In this document: one piece after another, positions 58,649-64,000 of the stretch | Layout: each line of letters begins with the position of its first letter | Numbering within the stretch: the first letter of the stretch is position 1 | NCBI GenBank assembly: GCA_964654665.1 | Contig: CAZZKV010000015.1 | Location: forward strand, 1 to 64,000 | Direction of reading: 5' to 3' | Length of the DNA stretch: 64,000 bases | Source of the DNA: CALCKU01 sp964654665 | Lineage (GTDB): Bacteria > Pseudomonadota > Alphaproteobacteria > Caulobacterales > Maricaulaceae | The notes under the pieces: generated by a model | Told to the model about the DNA's origin: nothing | The model's database searches: none | What the model saw: the letters and a program-made list of their open reading frames with translations, nothing else | Made by a program: the position numbers and the translations under genes

Positions 58649-60667
58649 CTATTCTATTGGATAACGAGCCATGACTTCTGAACCGAGCGCCGTTTTCAAA
58701 GGATCAAGCCATGGTTCAAAATGGCGCCATTGTTCGAGACCTGACTTGAAAATTGGCTGCCGCACTTGTTCAGAACTCGCCGTTCTTACGGATCGTTTCG
58801 TTTTATGAAATTCAAGGCAAGATTCTTCAAAAGGCAACTCCAGATAATCTAGAATTCGGCGGACTTGCGTTTCCGTATCGGCAACTACATCCTCATATTG
58901 CACACGCAATATTTTCCCCGGCATGACAACATCCCAATGATCCATCAATTCAATGTAATCTCGATAATATTGGCCAATTTCCTCAAGGCCATAAGTGAAC
59001 TCCTGTCCTTCAGCGAAATGTTGTTTAAAGCCAGAAAAACAACACGCCATAGGATGTCGCCGTGCATCAATAATTTTAGCTTTCGGAAGAATTAAATGGA
59101 TCAATCCAATATGCCTAAAATTATTCGGCATTTTATCAATAAAGAACGGTGCACCTTGGCGGTGAATACGCGTATCCTCAATAAATTGTTTTCCAAGTTT
59201 TTGGAGATGGTTTGCACTCAGATCATGAAGAATTTTTGGATATTTGGACTCTTCCGTCCTTCGTCTTCGACCGCGTAATTTATGTGCCAGTGATAAAATA
59301 TTTCCCAATTCTTGCGTACCATCAACCTTGCTATGCGACGCTATAATTTGTTCGAGCAATGTAGAACCTGCGCGCGGAAGCCCTAAAATAAAAATAGGAT
59401 CAGCAATAGAACATCCTTTATTTTTTTGGCTTTCAAATAGTCCTAATGTGCATATTTGTTTTTGCGCCTTCAATTCAGCGCTCATTTTATCAGAATCATA
59501 CCGCATTTGTTTGCGGCCAAGATCATTGGCCTCTTTATAGAATTTAAAAGACTCCGCATAATTCCCTTGATCTTCATAAGCTTTACCCAGCGCAAAAAGA
59601 AAATGAATGCGGTCTCGATACGTAAGGTTCCCACTATCAACCTGTTTTTGCATTGTTGTCATTTCTTTTTCAGAAAATTCATATGTTTTCAAATTAGCTA
59701 ATGAAAAATAAGCTTCTCCATATTCGGGCCGTGCTTCAGCGGCACACTGATAGGATTTAATACCGTCTTCAAGCATGCCATAAGTTTTATAAGCATGTCC
59801 CATGGAGGTAAGTGTTGCCGGGTCATTTGGATTTTTTGCGAGCACTTTGGCAAACAGGCTTAATGACGTTTCATAATCTCCTGCCTGCATTTTCTGTATG
59901 GCATATTGCGTTTGGAAAATCGGATTGTTATCATCTCTTGCATATAGATCTTCGACCTGCGTCATTGCAGCTGAAAACTTTTGCCGTTTACGTAAAATTT
60001 GCAAATAATCAAGCCTAAGCTGGATGTTTTCGGGTTCAAACTCTACCGCACTTTCCAGCAAAAATTCAGCTTCATCCATAGCCCCTAGCCGTTCACCAAT
60101 TTGCGCTAAAAGGCGCATGGCTTCTGTGTGTTTTGTATTTTTTTGCAAAAAACTACGACAAATTGCTTCTGCTTGAACCGGTTTGCCTTCATGCAAAAAA
60201 TTCATAGCTCCAATTAATTCTCGGGGTAATTTTTTAAGCCGTATTACCTGAGCCTCAGCTTGATTGGCTTCGGTCATATGTCCAAGCTTTCTTAAAATTT
60301 CAGCTTGGAATTTCCAACTCGCCAGAAGAGCAGGATTAAACTGAACAGCCCGTTGATATGCTAATAAAGCAAGATCATATGCGCCTACAGTTTTATGAAG
60401 ATGTCCTTCTTCCTGAAAAGCGCGCCCAAATTCAGGTGTGATAGATTTAATACGGGTTAGAACATCCATCGCCTCGGCACTTTGCCCAATATAACGGTAA
60501 CAAACCGCGCTCATATAAAGAGCATCAATATGCGTTGGATCATTTTCAATAATTGGATGTAAGGCGTTTAAAGCTTCAGCAAACTTGCTTTCATACATTA
60601 ACTTTTGCACAGCCTGAATAGTGTCAACATTCCGCGAATTGGTAGTATTTGCATCAATCTTTGACAT
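58649..60667 (-). CDS. TPR-repeat sulfotransferase
   Basis: 672 residues. Residues about 15-400 form roughly ten tetratricopeptide repeats. Residues about 420-672 form a sulfotransferase domain with the PAPS-binding loop LPRAGSTLLEQIIASHSKV. No signal peptide or membrane segment. Such proteins are common in marine alphaproteobacteria beside TonB receptors. The acceptor is unknown. It begins 14 bases after the hairpin at 60681-60708, so its expression may depend on read-through or its own promoter. Confidence 0.88.
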   Translation of the reverse strand: MSKIDANTTNSRNVDTIQAVQKLMYESKFAEALNALHPIIENDPTHIDALYMSAVCYRYIGQSAEAMDVLTRIKSITPEFGRAFQEEGHLHKTVGAYDLALLAYQRAVQFNPALLASWKFQAEILRKLGHMTEANQAEAQVIRLKKLPRELIGAMNFLHEGKPVQAEAICRSFLQKNTKHTEAMRLLAQIGERLGAMDEAEFLLESAVEFEPENIQLRLDYLQILRKRQKFSAAMTQVEDLYARDDNNPIFQTQYAIQKMQAGDYETSLSLFAKVLAKNPNDPATLTSMGHAYKTYGMLEDGIKSYQCAAEARPEYGEAYFSLANLKTYEFSEKEMTTMQKQVDSGNLTYRDRIHFLFALGKAYEDQGNYAESFKFYKEANDLGRKQMRYDSDKMSAELKAQKQICTLGLFESQKNKGCSIADPIFILGLPRAGSTLLEQIIASHSKVDGTQELGNILSLAHKLRGRRRRTEESKYPKILHDLSANHLQKLGKQFIEDTRIHRQGAPFFIDKMPNNFRHIGLIHLILPKAKIIDARRHPMACCFSGFKQHFAEGQEFTYGLEEIGQYYRDYIELMDHWDVVMPGKILRVQYEDVVADTETQVRRILDYLELPFEESCLEFHKTKRSVRTASSEQVRQPIFKSGLEQWRHFEPWLDPLKTALGSEVMARYPIE

Positions 60668-60680
60668 ATTTACCCAATAT

Positions 60681-60708
60681 AAAAGCGCCCCGATTTCGGG
60701 ACGCTTTT
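60681..60708 (-). terminator. Intrinsic terminator/attenuator between TonB receptor and sulfotransferase
   Basis: Arms 60681-60692 and 60697-60708 pair over 12 bases with one G-T wobble and a 4-base loop, and the closing side has four Ts on the minus strand. It lies directly after the receptor stop (60740) and 14 bases before the sulfotransferase start. Confidence 0.8.
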
Positions 60709-60739
60709 ACTTATCTAATCTTCTTAGCGAATGAAATGG

Positions 60740-63394
60740 CTATTTAAAATTATAAGCTACGCGTGCTCCAATTGTCCGTGGGCGGATAGGGGTTACACGT
60801 TCTCTATCATTACCAAAGAAACGCGATAATTCACCCTGACTATCCAGTAGGTTATTGGCGTAAATTTCGGCTGTCCAATTGTCTCCCGTTAAACCAGCAG
60901 ATAACCCTACTTGCGTATAGCCTTGAACACGGTCTGTATTTTGCCGTAAAATATCACTATTAGACGCCGCCGAATAGACAATGCTCGGCATAATATGAGC
61001 CGTAAGGTCTGCTCCCGTTTCCCATTCGTAACGAGCCCGCAAGTTGCCTTGAAAGCTTGGGGCAAAAGCTAGTTCATCGCCCTGAACAACATCACCTGTT
61101 GGTGTTATGACATTTGTAATTTCTGAATCTAGGAATGAGTAAGCCCCCGTAACTGTTAACCCAGCTAAAGATCGTGGTGCATAGGTGAAATCACCTTCCA
61201 CCCCAAGGACACGCGCATCAGCCGCATTATCTGAGAAGAATAGATTAACAATTGATGTATCAAAGATTGTCGTCTGTAAATTACTGATGTCAATGTAGAA
61301 AGCGCTACCATTGAACCGCAATTGATTATCAGCTAATGTTGTTTTCCAGCCTAATTCAAAATTATCTACATCATCGGTATCAAGTTCAAATGGTACGGTA
61401 AAGTTCGTCGCCGCTTGGAACGCACCGCCAGGACGGTTCAAAAGACCGGGACGGAAACCTTGAGAATATGTGCCATAGAAAAGCAAATCATCGGTCGGTG
61501 TATAAGTGCCTGTGACTTTAAAAATAACGCCAGATGTTTCTGCTTTATCTGGTGCACGCAGAGCATTAAACACTTGTGTCGCTTGACCTTCAGAAAGACC
61601 AGCGGCTTGTATCGTTGCTAACGTATCGGCCAAAGTAAATGTCTGGTGAAGTGACTGATCACAAGACCCAATAAATGTGAATGATCCATCCCCATCATAA
61701 AGATCGGAAATATTTGTACCAAAGGCATTCTCATCCGTTCCGCCCGAGTTACAGAAGGTTGCATTTGCGCTCCCTTCCAAATCAACGGCAACATCGTAAT
61801 ATCGCGCGCCAACGGTAAGCGCAAATTGATCGTTCAGATCAAAGGTTCCCTCACCAAATACACCAAATTGTTCGTCTGTACGCTGGATATCATTCCGGAA
61901 AACTGTTTCAGCAGGAAACGCTCCGGGCGTAACGAAGTCTGGACGACCATTTGTTTGCGCGAAATTTTCAACATTATTGGCTCCAAAGGCTACGCCGGGA
62001 TTTAAGAAGCCAAAATATTGGAAATCATTACGTTCGCGCAATTCTAGATCGCTATAAAACACACCGGCTGTTGCCCGCCACCGTCTATCCGATGGTGTAT
62101 TGACACGAAATTCATGCGTTTGCACCTTTGTCCGAGAAATTGATGGAACGGCGGAATTAGGCGCAAAACAGGTCCCCGATGGTGTCCCTGTATAAAAGCT
62201 TGCATATGTTACGCTACCTTCACAGATATAATAAGGAAGATACTGCCCAACAAATAAGTAATCAGTATAATCAATCCTCTGATCTGTATCACGATCCGTA
62301 AAAGCCCCCGTATATAGCGCCTCAAGACCAGCAACACGCCCCTTAAGAGTCCAATTAAAGTTATCAAAATCATCATTAAGGAATTCATCCTCATATCGAT
62401 TAATAGACAAACCATCATTTAAACTCGGATCGAAGAAGAAAACACCTTCACTATCCAATTCTTGATGAGCATATCCAACGCTAACAGACCAATCATCATT
62501 AAATTCATGAAGCGCACTCAAGCGGAACCCAAAATATTGTGTATCATTGAAATCATCTTCAGCAATCGCGGAATTATCAGCATCAATGAAAGTCACATCT
62601 CCCGCATTAAGGGCTGCAATATCAGCAGGGCTAGACGTGAAACCACCACGAAATGGTGCCACTGGTACACCATTTGACCGGACTGTTCCCGCAGGGCGAA
62701 AACGAGCCGATTCTCGTAAATTTATAGTTCCCGGTACATTATCAATAAAACCGCCCTGATCATCATAATAGGCAACCGCTCGAATTGCCGTATTTTCACC
62801 AACAGGGGCATTGTAAACTGCTTCAGCATTATAGCTCGACTCACCGCCTTTAGTGAAAGAAGCCCCAAATTTAAAACCAGCTTCTTCAACACCAATTTTA
62901 GGTTTATTGGTTATAAGGCGGACTGTACCAGCCTGGGAACTCGCTCCGAACAATGTGCCTTGTGGCCCAGACAACACCTCAACACGTTCAAGATCAGCCG
63001 CATAAACATCAAGATTTCGTCCAGGTTGAGATAAAGGTTGTTCGTCCAAATAGAAAGCTACGTTAGGCGCAAGTCCCGCAACACCGGCAATAGAGAGAGT
63101 AGGCGTCGTAGATGCGACACCACGAATATAAATTGTGCTCTGACCGGGTCCGGAACCACCAGCAGATACACCAGGCAATTGAACGAGATAATCCGTAAAC
63201 ACATTTACATTTAACTCCTCAAGCGTTTGCTCACCTAAGGCAGTCACAGCAATTGGAATATCTGACGCACTTTCCGCACGCTTTGTCGCTGTGACGATAA
63301 CTTCGTCCTCAAGTTGAGCATAAGCCGGTGCTGCCAGCACTCCTGCCATAACTATGCTCAGTGCACTACAAGTAAGTAATTGGTTTTTGCTCAT
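60740..63394 (-). CDS. TonB-dependent outer-membrane receptor
   Basis: 884 residues. The signal peptide (MSKNQLL to about residue 26, AYAQ) is followed by the TonB box DEVIVTATKR, the plug domain (to about 160, GPQGTLFGASSQAGTVRLITNKP) and a beta-barrel ending in aromatic Phe-Lys (VAYNFK). AAGGGGA precedes the ATG. It imports a large or scarce substrate using the TonB energy system. The ligand cannot be predicted. It is followed on the same strand by the sulfotransferase, after the hairpin. Confidence 0.94.
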   Translation of the reverse strand: MSKNQLLTCSALSIVMAGVLAAPAYAQLEDEVIVTATKRAESASDIPIAVTALGEQTLEELNVNVFTDYLVQLPGVSAGGSGPGQSTIYIRGVASTTPTLSIAGVAGLAPNVAFYLDEQPLSQPGRNLDVYAADLERVEVLSGPQGTLFGASSQAGTVRLITNKPKIGVEEAGFKFGASFTKGGESSYNAEAVYNAPVGENTAIRAVAYYDDQGGFIDNVPGTINLRESARFRPAGTVRSNGVPVAPFRGGFTSSPADIAALNAGDVTFIDADNSAIAEDDFNDTQYFGFRLSALHEFNDDWSVSVGYAHQELDSEGVFFFDPSLNDGLSINRYEDEFLNDDFDNFNWTLKGRVAGLEALYTGAFTDRDTDQRIDYTDYLFVGQYLPYYICEGSVTYASFYTGTPSGTCFAPNSAVPSISRTKVQTHEFRVNTPSDRRWRATAGVFYSDLELRERNDFQYFGFLNPGVAFGANNVENFAQTNGRPDFVTPGAFPAETVFRNDIQRTDEQFGVFGEGTFDLNDQFALTVGARYYDVAVDLEGSANATFCNSGGTDENAFGTNISDLYDGDGSFTFIGSCDQSLHQTFTLADTLATIQAAGLSEGQATQVFNALRAPDKAETSGVIFKVTGTYTPTDDLLFYGTYSQGFRPGLLNRPGGAFQAATNFTVPFELDTDDVDNFELGWKTTLADNQLRFNGSAFYIDISNLQTTIFDTSIVNLFFSDNAADARVLGVEGDFTYAPRSLAGLTVTGAYSFLDSEITNVITPTGDVVQGDELAFAPSFQGNLRARYEWETGADLTAHIMPSIVYSAASNSDILRQNTDRVQGYTQVGLSAGLTGDNWTAEIYANNLLDSQGELSRFFGNDRERVTPIRPRTIGARVAYNFK

Positions 63395-64000
63395 TATTTA
63401 TCCCCTTAAGGTGATCTCCGGGCGCGGAGAGATTTTTATAACATTGCTGTATCAACATTATTAGAAATATCAAATCATAGAGCGAGACAATCTCTAATAT
63501 TTACAACTACTCACATAAAATAATTCAAAACTGCGCTGTTTTTGTCACAAATCAGGAGAAAACCACCTCATAGAATAAATTATTCTTATGGTGCGCATCA
63601 CCGAAAATAATCAACCTCATACAGATGGCCAATCTCTCAGAATCGCTATTTCATCTGCATATATACACCAAAGCAAAGTATAATCTTATATAGTCGGTGA
63701 AAATCAAATAACCCTGTGGTTGAATATGATAAATACTATATTACTATCGCTCGGACAATTGACAATGTTCGATTAAGTTAGCTTGAACAAATATCGTTCC
63801 AACAACCGGGAAAGGATGTTCTGGCGCTAAAGGATAATCCCTGAAACGATGATAACTTTATGAATTTTACATATTATCGACAATCATTATCACGACTTTT
63901 TGCAGTCATTAAAATCAAACCACCTCCATAAAGCCACAATAGATCGGCACCTGATAAAACCCCGCTGGGCTTAAATACCCGTACCTGACAATTATGCAAA
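63395..64000. promoter_or_regulatory. Upstream region of the TonB receptor, no gene seen
   Basis: About 600 AT-rich bases without a convincing open frame, tRNA or strong hairpin. It presumably holds the receptor promoter. A divergent gene may begin beyond the window edge. Confidence 0.55.

Noticed and set aside
1..64000. Mobile element, prophage or CRISPR array
   Set aside because: No transposase, integrase, phage structural gene, cas gene or regular repeat-spacer pattern was seen on either strand.

Overview
The window reads as a compact, AT-leaning chromosome segment of a marine-type alphaproteobacterium. The grounds are two Roseobacter/SAR116-style sarcosine oxidase operons, a DmdA-like GcvT protein, an Fds-type formate dehydrogenase, a GlxA-type regulator and a TonB receptor followed by a TPR-sulfotransferase. 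It comes from a draft assembly: 100 Ns at 25687-25786 are flanked by an exact 55-base duplicate. No tRNA, rRNA, CRISPR array, transposase or phage gene was seen. Genes are packed with TAATG/ATGA stop-start overlaps, and three convergent pairs overlap at their stops.

Layout. 1-7123 (minus): a translationally coupled operon with three Rieske-domain proteins (a TPP-enzyme fusion, a glutamate-synthase-domain fusion and a membrane b-type protein), two tiny membrane proteins, a Tat-type protein and a cation/H+ antiporter. 7590-9310 (plus): a 2OG-Fe oxygenase plus HD-oxygenase pair matching TmpA/TmpB, which turn trimethylaminoethylphosphonate into glycine betaine and phosphate. 9356-13736 (minus): bifunctional beta-oxidation enzyme, alpha/beta hydrolase, MetY. 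13859-18762 (plus): sarcosine oxidase operon 1, whose delta subunit has no zinc cysteines. 18755-25344 (minus): an MttB/corrinoid/MetVF/Fhs methyl-transfer and folate operon with a Gfa-like protein. 26018-26977: GbdR-like regulator. 26972-33896 (minus): NAD-dependent formate dehydrogenase with FdhD and an MFS transporter. 33988-36182 (minus): Rieske oxygenase and LysR regulator. 36393-39094 (plus): FAD oxidoreductase, an 80-residue protein and a DmdA-like methyltransferase. 39091-40692 (minus): BCCT transporter. 40863-45226 (plus): a five-gene catabolic cluster led by an oxygenase-like protein. 45250-52769 (minus): DMGDH-like enzyme and sarcosine oxidase operon 2. 52895-63394 (minus): TonB receptor, TPR-sulfotransferase, Ldh-family dehydrogenase, aldehyde dehydrogenase, M19 dipeptidase and two poorly known proteins.

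How it fits together (inference): most of the window looks like a methylated-osmolyte island. Import (BCCT), generation of glycine betaine from a phosphonate (TmpAB), and stepwise N- or S-demethylation (Rieske oxygenase, MttB, DMGDH-like, sarcosine oxidases, DmdA-like) would load one-carbon units onto tetrahydrofolate. MetVF would oxidise methyl-THF to methylene-THF, Fhs run in reverse would give formate plus ATP, and Fds would oxidise formate to CO2 plus NADH. The methylene-to-formyl-THF step (FolD-type) is not in the window. The Rieske-fusion operon and the 40863-45226 cluster have no substrate I can name, and they are the best candidates for undescribed chemistry.
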